Positions 9,186 through 17,858 of a stretch of DNA of 64,000 bases are shown piece by piece. Made by a program: the position numbers and the translations under genes. The notes beneath the pieces were generated by a model, which had not been told where the DNA came from, searched no databases, and saw only the letters and a list, made by a program, of their open reading frames with translations. Each line of letters starts with the position of its first letter. The first letter of the stretch is position 1. Source of the DNA: an uncultured Flavobacteriaceae bacterium (GTDB lineage Bacteria; Bacteroidota; Bacteroidia; Flavobacteriales; Flavobacteriaceae); assembly GCA_913030895.1 (NCBI GenBank), contig CAJWGK010000002.1, positions 16,810 to 80,809 of the forward strand, in the 5' to 3' direction.

Positions 9186-9951
9186 CTTTACCGGCTTTAT
9201 TCCAGGTTTTTAAAGAAAGGGTTTTTCCATCAAAAACACCATAGGTAAAATGTGTGATCCAGTCACCTAAGTTGATGTACTGGGATTGCTTTCCCAAATC
9301 AATTGCTAAAGGCAAGTGTCGGTGACCAAAAACAAAATAATCGTAATGCTTTTTCTCCAATTTACTTTTACTGTATGCTACCAGCCACTCTTTATCCTCT
9401 CCCAAGAATTTAATATCCTCTTCTCCAGAAATCAATTTATTTTTTTGAGATAAATATTGTCCAAATCGGATGCCTAAATCTGGGTGAATCAATCGATAAA
9501 GCCACTGAAAAAAGGGGTTTTTAAAGACTTTTTTCATCCGTTTATAGCCCTTATCACCAGGACCCAAACCGTCACCGTGTCCGATCATTATAACCGTATC
9601 TTCAATTTTGATTTCAATGGGATTGTGGTGAACCGTAATTCCAAGTTCATTTTGAAAATAATCTTTCATCCAAAGGTCATGGTTCCCGACAAAAAAAATG
9701 ATTGGGATACCGCTGTCAGTTATTTCAGCCAATTTTCCCAATACTCTAACAAAACCCCTGGGAACTACTTGCTTGTATTCAAACCAAAAATCAAATAAGT
9801 CTCCCAATAAGTAAATCGCCGCGGCATCTTTACGAACTTCTTCTAACCAGCTAACAAAAATCTTTTCTCGCTCTCGACTGGATAACTCGGCTTCCAACCC
9901 GAGATGATTGTCAGAGGCAAAATAGATTTTTTTGTTTTTTGGAAGTTTCAT
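9178..9951 (-). CDS. lpxH: UDP-2,3-diacylglucosamine hydrolase-like metallophosphoesterase
   Basis: The 257-residue calcineurin-like phosphoesterase carries the metal ligands of the LpxH family: SDNHLG near the N terminus, GDLFDFW, GNHDLW, GHGDG and a final GHRH. LpxH hydrolyses UDP-2,3-diacylglucosamine to lipid X on the inner face of the cytoplasmic membrane in lipid A synthesis. The start lies 13 bp after the end of the trans-sulfuration gene, and the stop overlaps hflX by 8 bp. A related pyrophosphatase role (LpxG/LpxI-type replacement) cannot be excluded. Confidence 0.9.
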   Translation of the reverse strand: MKLPKNKKIYFASDNHLGLEAELSSREREKIFVSWLEEVRKDAAAIYLLGDLFDFWFEYKQVVPRGFVRVLGKLAEITDSGIPIIFFVGNHDLWMKDYFQNELGITVHHNPIEIKIEDTVIMIGHGDGLGPGDKGYKRMKKVFKNPFFQWLYRLIHPDLGIRFGQYLSQKNKLISGEEDIKFLGEDKEWLVAYSKSKLEKKHYDYFVFGHRHLPLAIDLGKQSQYINLGDWITHFTYGVFDGKTLSLKTWNKAGKDD

Positions 9952-9964
9952 TCTATGGACTGCG

Positions 9965-11122
9965 CTATATCAAGTTGATGGCCTGATCTAAATCTTCGAT
10001 CAAATCTTGAACATCTTCTATACCCACACTGAGACGAATCAATCCATCTACAACGCCACTTTTTTCCCTAACTTCTTTTGGTATTGAAGCATGCGTCATC
10101 GAAGCTGGGTGTCCTGCCAGACTCTCCACGCCTCCCAGCGATTCGGCCAACGTAAAAACTTTTAGACTTTCTACAATTTTAATTGCTTTTGCATTGTCTC
10201 CACCTTTAGGCAAAAAGGATATCATTCCGCCAAAGGATTTCATTTGAGCTTTGGCAACTTTATGATTGGGGTGATCGGAAAAACCGGGCCAATAAACTTT
10301 TTCAATTTTTGGATTTTCCTTTAAAAATGTCGCAATTGCTGCACCATTTTCAGAATGCCTTTGCATCCTAATGTGTAAAGTTTTAATCCCTCTAAGGGTT
10401 AAAAAACAATCCATCGGTCCAGGTACTGCACCACTTGAATTTTGAATGAATGCAAGTTTTTCGTGTAACGCGTCGTCATTTACTGCGACCAATCCTAATA
10501 CGGTATCACTATGCCCTGCAAGGTATTTGGTTGCGGAATGCATCACAATATCAGCTCCCAATTCTAAGGGTTGTTGAAGATATGGTGAAGCAAAGGTATT
10601 GTCCACTGCCACAATAATATCATGGGCTTTACCTAAACTTGCAATGGGTTTAATATCCACTACATTCATCATAGGATTGGTTGGAGTCTCTACCCAAATT
10701 AGTTTGGTTTTTTTATTGATTTGAGCGGCAACTGCATCGATATTTTGCATGTCAACGAAGTGAATTTTTAAACCGTACTTCTCGAAAATTTGGGTAAAAA
10801 TTCGATAGGACCCTCCATATAGATCATTTACAGAGATGATTTCGTCACCGGGATCAAACATTTTGACAATCGTATCCATGGCGGCCATACCAGAGGCAAA
10901 AGCCAAGCCGTGTTTTCCGTTTTCCAGAGCAGCAATTGAGCGCTCTAATGCGCTTCTTGTAGGATTATGAGTGCGGCTGTACTCATAACCTTGATGATCC
11001 CCTGGGCTTTTTTGTGCGTAAGTTGAGGTTTGGTATATCGGAGGCATAACCGAACCATAAGCCTTATCTGGTTCTTGTCCTCCGTGAATAGTAGCACTGT
11101 TAAATCTTAGCTTCTTGTCCAT
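9965..11122 (-). CDS. metB: Trans-sulfuration PLP enzyme (cystathionine gamma-synthase/lyase)
   Basis: The 385-residue enzyme is of the Cys/Met metabolism PLP family, with the cofactor lysine in SATKYLAGHSD and the substrate-binding YSRTHNPTR near the N terminus. It could make cystathionine (MetB) or cleave it (MetC/CGL type); sequence alone does not separate these, and MetB is the usual automatic label. It is a cytosolic enzyme of methionine and cysteine exchange. It heads a minus-strand run with lpxH and hflX. A clear TACCTTTG promoter lies 21 bp upstream. Confidence 0.88.
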   Translation of the reverse strand: MDKKLRFNSATIHGGQEPDKAYGSVMPPIYQTSTYAQKSPGDHQGYEYSRTHNPTRSALERSIAALENGKHGLAFASGMAAMDTIVKMFDPGDEIISVNDLYGGSYRIFTQIFEKYGLKIHFVDMQNIDAVAAQINKKTKLIWVETPTNPMMNVVDIKPIASLGKAHDIIVAVDNTFASPYLQQPLELGADIVMHSATKYLAGHSDTVLGLVAVNDDALHEKLAFIQNSSGAVPGPMDCFLTLRGIKTLHIRMQRHSENGAAIATFLKENPKIEKVYWPGFSDHPNHKVAKAQMKSFGGMISFLPKGGDNAKAIKIVESLKVFTLAESLGGVESLAGHPASMTHASIPKEVREKSGVVDGLIRLSVGIEDVQDLIEDLDQAINLI

Positions 11123-11142
11123 TAATCTGATTTTTAACGCTA

Positions 11143-11150
11143 CAAAGGTA
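11143..11150 (-). promoter_or_regulatory. -7 promoter element of the metB-lpxH-hflX run
   Basis: Minus-strand TACCTTTG exactly matches TAnnTTTG, 20 bp before the metB ATG. I see no well-placed -33 TTG. Confidence 0.6.
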
Positions 11151-11287
11151 TTGGATTTTGAATAAAGTTTCGGATTCTCCTCATTACTTTAAATATTGAT
11201 GATAAAACGCTTTAAAGGATTTTAAAACCATTTCGGAATTCTTTAAAATATATTTTTTCCATTTCTTTGCAGCTAAGAAGAGTTGCT

Positions 11288-11644
11288 ATGAATTATTTTC
11301 TTTTTTTAAGTAGTTGTGACACTTGTAAGCGCATCATAAAAACGTTAAATCTCCCAGACGATGTTGTTATGATCGATATTAAAAAATCTCCAATCTCTCC
11401 AGCTCAAATTGAAGAAATTTACAACGCAACAGGGAGCTATGAATCTTTGATCAACAAAAGAGCGCAACTTTTAAAGCAACGAAATATTGATACTAAAAAT
11501 CTTACTGAAGAAACTGCTAAACAATTACTAACTGATCACTACACTTTCCTAAAAAGACCTGTTTTGGTTTACAATGGTAAAGTTTTTATCGGTAATAGTA
11601 AAAAAGAAGTAGAAATGGCCAAAAGCTGGTTAGATGAACAGTAG
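11288..11644 (+). CDS. ArsC/Spx-family thioredoxin-fold protein
   Basis: From the ATG at 11288 the protein is 118 residues, the usual ArsC/Spx length. The track start at 11267 lies over a weak promoter element (TTTCTTTG at 11262-11269), so I prefer the internal ATG. The redox motif CDTC is at about residues 10-13, followed by a KKSPIS segment and a C-terminal RPVLVYNGK typical of arsenate reductase-like proteins. It may be a reductase or a Spx-like regulator. Its last codons overlap the following EamA transporter gene by 11 bp, so the two are cotranscribed. No arsenic genes are nearby, so I do not call it arsC. Confidence 0.85.
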   Translation: MNYFLFLSSCDTCKRIIKTLNLPDDVVMIDIKKSPISPAQIEEIYNATGSYESLINKRAQLLKQRNIDTKNLTEETAKQLLTDHYTFLKRPVLVYNGKVFIGNSKKEVEMAKSWLDEQ

Positions 11645-12527
11645 GTTTCTAGCCCTGACGGCGGCTGGCGGAGCTACGATTATTTATGGTTTAAATCATA
11701 CAATTGCCAAGGCGGTGATGCCTGATTATGTGGGGGCATTTGGATTTATTTTCTTCAGAACTGCTGGAGCTGCTATTCTTTTTTGGGCGGTAAGTTTCTT
11801 TCTTCCCAACGAAACAATTGACCGAAAAGACTATTTGCGTTTTTTTATGACGGCTTTATTAGGGATGTGTATCAACATGCTTTCCTTTTTTAAAGGTCTT
11901 GAGCTTTCCACTCCAGTTAACAGTGGAATTTTTGCCACTACCAATCCGATTATTATACTTCTGCTTTCTTATATATTTCTGAAGGAAAAAATTGGCGTGC
12001 GTAAATTTTTAGGGATTGGTCTGGGTTTTGCAGGCGCATTAATGCTGGTTCTTTACGGTACGGAGAATTCGGCCAAATCACCCAATGTTTTATTGGGAAA
12101 CATGCTCTTTATGGTCAACTCTATTTTTTTTTCCAGCTACATTATTATGGTAAAGCCACTTACCAAAAAATATCACACCATTACCATTATGAAATGGCTT
12201 TTTTTAATGGGATTTATTATGACTTTTCCCATTACCGTTGGAGAATTTAGTGTAATTAATTGGAGCGATCTTCCTTTTAATATCGTTTGGAGAATTCTTT
12301 TTGTAATTGTTGGGACTACCTTTTTGACTTATCTACTCAATCTTTTTGCACTAAAAAATCTACAGGCCTCTACTGTCGGTGCTTTTGCGTATGCACAGCC
12401 CATTATCGCAATTGCCTTTGCTGTTTTTAGTGGCAACGATTACTTGGACATCTTTAAGGCTTTTGCTTGCATCACCATTATGGTTGGGGTTTACTTGGTG
12501 TCTAAAAAGTCGAGTAAAGCATCATAA
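11634..12527 (+). CDS. EamA/DMT-family transporter
   Basis: The 297-residue protein has about ten hydrophobic helices arranged as two EamA repeats, the drug/metabolite transporter fold of inner-membrane exporters. The start overlaps the end of the ArsC/Spx-like gene by 11 bp in another frame, so translation is probably coupled. Substrates of this family include amino acids, nucleosides and purine derivatives, and nothing here narrows the choice. No terminator is visible before the cytochrome gene 70 bp downstream. Confidence 0.9.
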   Translation: MNSRFLALTAAGGATIIYGLNHTIAKAVMPDYVGAFGFIFFRTAGAAILFWAVSFFLPNETIDRKDYLRFFMTALLGMCINMLSFFKGLELSTPVNSGIFATTNPIIILLLSYIFLKEKIGVRKFLGIGLGFAGALMLVLYGTENSAKSPNVLLGNMLFMVNSIFFSSYIIMVKPLTKKYHTITIMKWLFLMGFIMTFPITVGEFSVINWSDLPFNIVWRILFVIVGTTFLTYLLNLFALKNLQASTVGAFAYAQPIIAIAFAVFSGNDYLDIFKAFACITIMVGVYLVSKKSSKAS

Positions 12528-12566
12528 TTTATTAGCCTCTAAGTTAATTAGTTGTTGATTCTTTTT

Positions 12567-12574
12567 TATTTTTG
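12567..12574 (+). promoter_or_regulatory. -7 promoter element of the cytochrome c gene
   Basis: TATTTTTG matches TAnnTTTG exactly and lies 23 bp before the ATG at 12598. The neighbouring divergent sugar genes use the similar TATTTTTA. Confidence 0.5.
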
Positions 12575-12597
12575 GAAAAACTAAAAGAAATCAACTG

Positions 12598-13077
12598 ATG
12601 AAAAACCCAATTTTATTTATTATTCCCCTCGCTTTAATGATAAGTTGTGGTCCCAAAAAAGAGAAGAAAAAAGAGTTTGAATACAAGCGCACCCAGACGG
12701 AAGCTCCAGTAGAGAAGAAGCAAGTTGAAAAAGCTCCAATGGACATCCAAAATAATGGTATTGGACCGATTAAGACAATGTCTTTTGATAAAAAAATTGA
12801 TGATGCCCTAGCAAAAGAGGGTTCTGGAGTCTTTAAACAAAAGTGTACTGCCTGCCACATGGCTGATCGGAAGCTCATCGGTCCAGCAATGAAAGGAATT
12901 TATGATCGCAGAAGCCCAGCATGGGTTATGAATATGATTCTCAATCCTACGGAGATGTTGCAAAAAGATCCAACGGCAATCGCTCTTTTAAAAGAATATA
13001 ATAACGTGATGATGCTCAATCAGAATTTGACTCAAAAAGAGGCAAGAGCACTGGCTGAGTATTTTAGGACATTATAG
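12598..13077 (+). CDS. Class I cytochrome c lipoprotein
   Basis: The 159-residue protein has a lipoprotein signal peptide with lipobox LMISC (Cys17), a lysine-rich linker of about 50 residues, and a single c-type heme domain with CTACH at 83-87 and a late methionine-containing segment (VMMLNQN) as likely sixth ligand. It is exported and lipid-anchored. It lies convergent to the Gdh3/GMC pair and overlaps the last 6 bp of the Gdh3 gene. Because soluble GMC dehydrogenases of this type pass electrons to a cytochrome c, I infer that it is their acceptor. That link comes from position, not from motifs. Confidence 0.88.
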   Translation: MKNPILFIIPLALMISCGPKKEKKKEFEYKRTQTEAPVEKKQVEKAPMDIQNNGIGPIKTMSFDKKIDDALAKEGSGVFKQKCTACHMADRKLIGPAMKGIYDRRSPAWVMNMILNPTEMLQKDPTAIALLKEYNNVMMLNQNLTQKEARALAEYFRTL

Positions 13078-13716
13078 GGACCAGATTTTCCCCCCAGTAG
13101 TTTCCATTAAATCAACACAACCTTTTTGTTCTCCTGGAATGGGAGCGTAAGCCAAAACGTTTTCCCCAATATACTCATTGGTTCTAAATGCAGTAATGGA
13201 TAGTGAGCGTAATTGGCTGGCAAAACCATACGCCAACGCTTCCTGTGGAATGGGCGCATTACTATCGTTTTTCGAGGCATTATTGTAGTCCGAAGTTTGT
13301 TTCTTCCAAGATTTAACTTGACCTTCTTCGGCTTTAAGAAATTTCGCCAATTGACCGTCTAAATCCTCGACACTGAGTTGGCTGGACTTGCTTTTTCCCG
13401 AATCAGAAAGTGCAACAGCAATAAATTGGTTCAGTCCTTTAATAATTTCCTTTTTACGTCCATCAGGATAGACAGTATGAATATATCCGTCTAAAAACTC
13501 AGGTAGTTTTAACTGAATGGCACCCGGAATATCAGTTTCTGGAAGGATTAAATCCATCAGTTGTGATACTACTGAAAATTGATCTTGGTTAAAATATTCT
13601 GGTATAAATTGACCAGTGTTAGATTTACAGCTTTGAAAAAGTCCAACAACTGCTGGTGTTACTGTGATTGCTCCGGCTCCTAAACCGATTGTTTTTAATG
13701 CTTTTCTTCTATCCAT
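13072..13716 (-). CDS. Gluconate 2-dehydrogenase subunit 3-family protein (small subunit of GMC dehydrogenase)
   Basis: The 214-residue protein starts with a twin-arginine motif (DRRKALK) and a hydrophobic stretch ending in LFQSC, so it is probably a Tat-exported lipoprotein. The rest matches the gluconate 2-dehydrogenase subunit 3 family. These small subunits escort a signal-less GMC flavoprotein across the membrane; the GMC gene lies 11 bp upstream in the same operon and indeed lacks a signal. The pair resembles the small and large subunits of bacterial glucoside 3-dehydrogenase. The stop overlaps the cytochrome c gene tail to tail. Confidence 0.88.
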   Translation of the reverse strand: MDRRKALKTIGLGAGAITVTPAVVGLFQSCKSNTGQFIPEYFNQDQFSVVSQLMDLILPETDIPGAIQLKLPEFLDGYIHTVYPDGRKKEIIKGLNQFIAVALSDSGKSKSSQLSVEDLDGQLAKFLKAEEGQVKSWKKQTSDYNNASKNDSNAPIPQEALAYGFASQLRSLSITAFRTNEYIGENVLAYAPIPGEQKGCVDLMETTGGKIWSL

Positions 13717-13727
13717 TTTATAACTGT

Positions 13728-15422
13728 TTACAGATTCATTTTTTTCAATTGTTCAACAGCATGATTCGCTGCTCTGGCAGTAAGTGCCATATAAGTTAGT
13801 GATGGGTTTTGATTCCCTGCTGAGGTCATTCCAGCGCCATCAGTTACATATACATTGGGTACTGAATGAATCTGGTTGTATTTTCCAAGAACTGATGTTT
13901 TAGGGTCGCGTCCCATTCGGGCAGTTCCCATTTCATGGATACCTAGCCCCATGGAATAGCCATTATCGAAAGATTTAACGTTTTTAAATCCAGCGGCTTC
14001 AAGCATTTCAGCACCTTGCTGCATAATATCCTTACGCATAATTTTTTCGTTTTCTTTTATCTCAGCGTCAAAAGTAACGGTCGGAAGTCCCCACTTATCT
14101 TTTTTATCGTAATCTAAATACATTTTATTGTCGTGGTAGGGAAGCGTTTCACCAAATCCTGAAATTCTAATACCCCAGTCACCAGGGGTCTGAATTGCTG
14201 CTTTGAATTCAACTCCATAGGCAGCCTCTTCTTTAGAAATTCCAGTGTTGGCGCCTCTCCCAGCACCACCTTGATAACCATAGCCACGAATAAAATCTTT
14301 CTGGTCAGTGGCTCCACCAATATTTCTAAAACGAGGGATATAAATTCCATTTGGCCTTCTTCCGCTGTAATATTTATCCTTAAATCCATCAAAGGAAGCA
14401 CTTGCCCCTAACATAAAATGGTGATCCATAATATTATGTCCAAGTTCTCCAGAATCATTCCCCATACCATTGGGAAATCGATCGGAAGTGGACTGCATCA
14501 AAATAGAAGTTGAAGCCACCGCAGAGGCACATAGAAAAATGACCTTCGCTTTGTATTCAATTACTTCTTTTGTTTCAGCATCTATCAATTGAACACCAGT
14601 AGCTTTTTTACTATCGGCGTCATACATGACTTGATGCACAACGGAGTTTGGTCTAAGTGTCATATTACCTGTTGCTTCTGCGGCTGGCAAAGTTGAAGAG
14701 TTACTGCTAAAGTAAGCTCCAAATGGACACCCTCTTCTACATCTGTTTCTATATTGACAGGTGTTTCTCCCTAATCCTGGTTTGGTTCCCTCGGTAATAT
14801 GAGCCACTCGCCCAATCGTAATGACACGGTCGTCATATTTATTGGCAATGGCTTTTTTGAACTTATCCTCAACGCAGTTCATCTCCATTGGCTTTAGAAA
14901 CTGACTGTCAGGAAGTTGTGGCAATCCAAGTTTTTCTCCACTTATACCTATGTAGTTTTCAACATAATCATACCAAGGTTCAACGTCTTTATAACGTATG
15001 GGCCAATCGACAGCAACACCGTCTTTGGCGTTAGCGTTAAAATCAAAGTCACTCATGCGATAACTTTGACGACCCCATAGTAATGATCTTCCTCCAACAT
15101 GATAGCCCCTAATCCAATCGAATCGCTTATCCTCATTATAAGGATGCTCATTGTCATCAACAAAAAAATGAGAAGTAGATTCGGTATTGACATAGCCTGT
15201 TCTACTTTGTTTAGGCTGGCGTTTTCTGATTTCTTGGGTGATTTTATCACCTGATTTGAAATCCCATGGATCCATATTTGCGGTGGGATAATCTACTGGG
15301 TGTTGAACCATTGGGCCTCTTTCAAGTACAAGGGTCTTTAGTCCCTTTTCACATAATTCTTTGGCTGCCCAACCACCACTTACTCCTGTTCCGACAACTA
15401 TTGCGTCAAAATTATTGTCCAT
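13728..15422 (-). CDS. GMC-family FAD dehydrogenase (candidate glycoside 3-dehydrogenase large subunit)
   Basis: The start is the ATG at 15422, giving 564 residues, rather than the track's 15545. The 41 extra residues read as basic, non-protein-like sequence, and a promoter candidate falls inside them. The FAD-binding GTGVSGG is at 11-17. Three cysteines at 222, 228 and 232 (C-x5-C-x3-C) could hold an iron-sulfur cluster, as in membrane-linked GMC dehydrogenases. The C-terminal GMC region includes GIHEMGTARMG and NPSLTYMAL. No signal peptide is present, which fits piggyback Tat export with the downstream small subunit. Substrate assignment (3-OH of a glycoside) is inferred from the cluster. 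Confidence 0.9.
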   Translation of the reverse strand: MDNNFDAIVVGTGVSGGWAAKELCEKGLKTLVLERGPMVQHPVDYPTANMDPWDFKSGDKITQEIRKRQPKQSRTGYVNTESTSHFFVDDNEHPYNEDKRFDWIRGYHVGGRSLLWGRQSYRMSDFDFNANAKDGVAVDWPIRYKDVEPWYDYVENYIGISGEKLGLPQLPDSQFLKPMEMNCVEDKFKKAIANKYDDRVITIGRVAHITEGTKPGLGRNTCQYRNRCRRGCPFGAYFSSNSSTLPAAEATGNMTLRPNSVVHQVMYDADSKKATGVQLIDAETKEVIEYKAKVIFLCASAVASTSILMQSTSDRFPNGMGNDSGELGHNIMDHHFMLGASASFDGFKDKYYSGRRPNGIYIPRFRNIGGATDQKDFIRGYGYQGGAGRGANTGISKEEAAYGVEFKAAIQTPGDWGIRISGFGETLPYHDNKMYLDYDKKDKWGLPTVTFDAEIKENEKIMRKDIMQQGAEMLEAAGFKNVKSFDNGYSMGLGIHEMGTARMGRDPKTSVLGKYNQIHSVPNVYVTDGAGMTSAGNQNPSLTYMALTARAANHAVEQLKKMNL

Positions 15423-15451
15423 AAAATTTAATTGAGGTTTATTATTTATTG

Positions 15452-15483
15452 TAAAAATATCTTTTTTGTACAATATTCTACAA
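15452..15483 (-). promoter_or_regulatory. Candidate promoter of the GMC/Gdh3 operon
   Basis: On the minus strand TTG (15481-15483) is followed after 21 bp by TATTTTTA (15452-15459), 7 of 8 to TAnnTTTG. It sits 30 bp upstream of the chosen GMC ATG. Confidence 0.4.
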
Positions 15484-15602
15484 AGAATTACATTTTTTTT
15501 AAGTAAGTGTTTTATGGAACGATGGTCTTGGCTAAAATAAGTCAAAAAAATTATTACAAATTCGGTTGGTATAGATTTCCTGTATTGTAGGAGAAATCCA
15601 TT

Positions 15603-15631
15603 TTGGTTTTAAGAAATTAATCCTATTTTTA
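15603..15631 (+). promoter_or_regulatory. Candidate promoter of the Gfo/Idh operon
   Basis: TTG (15603-15605) followed after 18 bp by TATTTTTA (15624-15631) lies 30 bp before the ATG at 15661. The same variant -7 occurs in the divergent GMC promoter, which hints at joint control. Confidence 0.4.
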
Positions 15632-15660
15632 CTCCATTCTGACATTAAAATTAAAATCAA

Positions 15661-16800
15661 ATGAGCAAAATACGTTTAGGTGTTTTAGGTGGAGGAGGAG
15701 ATTCCTTGATTGGAGTACTTCACCGGGTCGCCTCTTTTATGTATGATCGCTACGAAATTGTAGGTGGCGTCTTTAATCCAAATTATGAAGAAAATATAAA
15801 ATTTGCTGAGCAAATAGGTGTAAATACCGATAGAGTTTACAAGGACTTTGAGGAATTTATTGAGGTCGAGGCATCAAAACCTGAATCCGAGCGAATCGAG
15901 GCAGTTTCAGTTTTAACACCCAATTTCCTACATTTCCCAATGGCCAAAAAACTTTTGGAAAATGGTTTTAATGTAATTTGCGAAAAACCGCTGACCACAA
16001 CCTTAGAGGAGGCAAAGGAATTAGAAGCCATACAGAAAAAAAACAATGCAATTTTTGCGGTTACCTATACCTACACAGGTTATCCCATGGTTCGTGAAAT
16101 GAAAAATATGATCGCCAATGGGGTTATTGGAGAAATTCATAAAGTTGATCTTCAGTATTATCAAGGTTGGATTAATCCTGTGATTCACGATAAAGAAAAA
16201 AGAAGTAAAGTTTGGCGTTTAGATCCTAAAAAAGCTGGAATCAGCTCCTGTATTGGAGATATCGGCACCCATATATTTAATATGGTGGAATATGTAACTG
16301 GAATGGAAGTCAAGGAATTACTTTCTGACCTCAACACCTTGTATGATGATAACCCGCTGGACATAGACGGTTCAATTTTAATCCGAATGTCTGACAAAGT
16401 AAAAGGGTTATTACGTGCAAGTCAAATTGCAACGGGGGATGAAAATAATATCACCGTGGCCATTTACGGAAGAAAAGGTGCGCTTAAGTGGGAACAGGAA
16501 AACCCAAACTATTTATATTTCCTAAAGGATGATGAACCCAGAAGGCTTATTAAACCCGGAAATGTATACAATACAGATGTATCATTAGACGGCACCAAAT
16601 TACCCGCAGGCCATCCTGAAGGAATTTTTGATGCGATGGGTAACATTTACAAAGGGGTCGCTAAAGCCCTGAGAGGTGAAAAATCTTTTGATGGAGAATT
16701 TCCTACGCTCTATGAGGGCGTAAGAGGAATGATGTTTATCGAAAAAGTTGTTGAATCAAATAAAAAAGGGAACGTATGGATGAGCATGGAAAATCAATGA
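15661..16800 (+). CDS. Gfo/Idh/MocA-family oxidoreductase
   Basis: The 379-residue NAD(P)-dependent sugar oxidoreductase has an N-terminal Rossmann fold (GVLGGGGDS at about 6-14), the ICEKPL motif at about 110 with the family lysine, and a C-terminal alpha/beta domain. No signal peptide is present, so it acts in the cytosol. Its last 4 bp overlap the isomerase start (ATGA). Members of this family interconvert 3-keto and 3-hydroxy sugars, which fits the neighbouring GMC dehydrogenase and DUF1080 protein. The exact substrate is inferred, not seen. Confidence 0.92.
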   Translation: MSKIRLGVLGGGGDSLIGVLHRVASFMYDRYEIVGGVFNPNYEENIKFAEQIGVNTDRVYKDFEEFIEVEASKPESERIEAVSVLTPNFLHFPMAKKLLENGFNVICEKPLTTTLEEAKELEAIQKKNNAIFAVTYTYTGYPMVREMKNMIANGVIGEIHKVDLQYYQGWINPVIHDKEKRSKVWRLDPKKAGISSCIGDIGTHIFNMVEYVTGMEVKELLSDLNTLYDDNPLDIDGSILIRMSDKVKGLLRASQIATGDENNITVAIYGRKGALKWEQENPNYLYFLKDDEPRRLIKPGNVYNTDVSLDGTKLPAGHPEGIFDAMGNIYKGVAKALRGEKSFDGEFPTLYEGVRGMMFIEKVVESNKKGNVWMSMENQ

Positions 16801-17849
16801 AAACAATAAAAGGCCCTGCAGTATTTTTAGCGCAATTTGTTGACAAACAAGCTCCTTTCAATTCCTTAGACGGTCTTTGTAAGTGGGCTGCTGATTTGGG
16901 GTACAAGGGAGTTCAATTACCCACTTGGGAAAGCTTCATTATCGATTTGGATAAGGCTGCTGAAAGTCAAACTTATTGTGACGAACTCAAGGGAAAAATC
17001 AATTCCTATGGCCTTGAAATTACGGAACTTTCAACCCATCTTCAGGGACAATTGGTTGCTGTGCATCCTGCCTATGACCTGATGTTCGATAACTTCGCTC
17101 CAGATACCTATAAAAACAATCCCAAAGCCAGAACGGAATGGGCGGTAGAAACGATGAAAAAAGCGGCTATTGCCAGTGGACGTCTCGGTCTGAATGCTCA
17201 CGCAACTTTTTCCGGTGCCTTGTTGTGGCACACTTGGCATCCTTGGCCACAACGTCCAGACGGTTTGGTCGATTTGGGTTTTAAAGAATTAGCAAAGAGA
17301 TGGTTGCCCATTCTTGATACCTTTGATGAGCACGGAGTCGACGTGTGCTATGAGATTCATCCCGGGGAAGACCTCCATGATGGCGTAACTTTTGAACGTT
17401 TCTTAAAAGAAACTGGCAATCACAAAAGAGCTAATATTTTATATGATCCTAGCCACTTTGTTTTGCAACAACTAGACTATTTAGAATACATAGATCATTA
17501 CCACAGTTTTATCAAAGCTTTCCATGTCAAAGACTCTGAGTTTAAACCCACTGGGAAAAAAGGAGCATTTGGTGGTTATGGTGACTGGATAGACCGTGCG
17601 GGTAGATACCGCTCACTTGGGGATGGTCAAATCGATTTTAAAAGTATCTTCACCAAACTAACCGAATATGGTTGTGATGTTTGGGCTGTGATGGAATGGG
17701 AGTGTTGTATTAAAAGCCCTGAGCAAGGTGCTCGAGAGGGCGCTCCTTTCATTCAATCTCATATCATTGAAGCTACTCAAAAAACTTTTGATGACTTTGC
17801 GGGATCCGAAATTGATGAAGATCACCTCAAAAAAATTCTTAACCTTTAA
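16797..17849 (+). CDS. Sugar phosphate isomerase/epimerase-family TIM-barrel protein
   Basis: I start the protein at the ATG at 16797, which overlaps the preceding stop as ATGA, giving 350 residues; the track's 16776 adds only seven residues. It is an AP-endonuclease-2-type TIM barrel. Metal-binding residues are visible in CYEIHPGED, NILYDPSHF, FHVKDSEF and VMEWECC. Such proteins isomerise or epimerise keto sugars and often sit beside Gfo/Idh oxidoreductases, as here. A role on 3-keto sugars is inferred from the cluster. Confidence 0.9.
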   Translation: MKTIKGPAVFLAQFVDKQAPFNSLDGLCKWAADLGYKGVQLPTWESFIIDLDKAAESQTYCDELKGKINSYGLEITELSTHLQGQLVAVHPAYDLMFDNFAPDTYKNNPKARTEWAVETMKKAAIASGRLGLNAHATFSGALLWHTWHPWPQRPDGLVDLGFKELAKRWLPILDTFDEHGVDVCYEIHPGEDLHDGVTFERFLKETGNHKRANILYDPSHFVLQQLDYLEYIDHYHSFIKAFHVKDSEFKPTGKKGAFGGYGDWIDRAGRYRSLGDGQIDFKSIFTKLTEYGCDVWAVMEWECCIKSPEQGAREGAPFIQSHIIEATQKTFDDFAGSEIDEDHLKKILNL

Positions 17850-17858
17850 ATCTTAAAA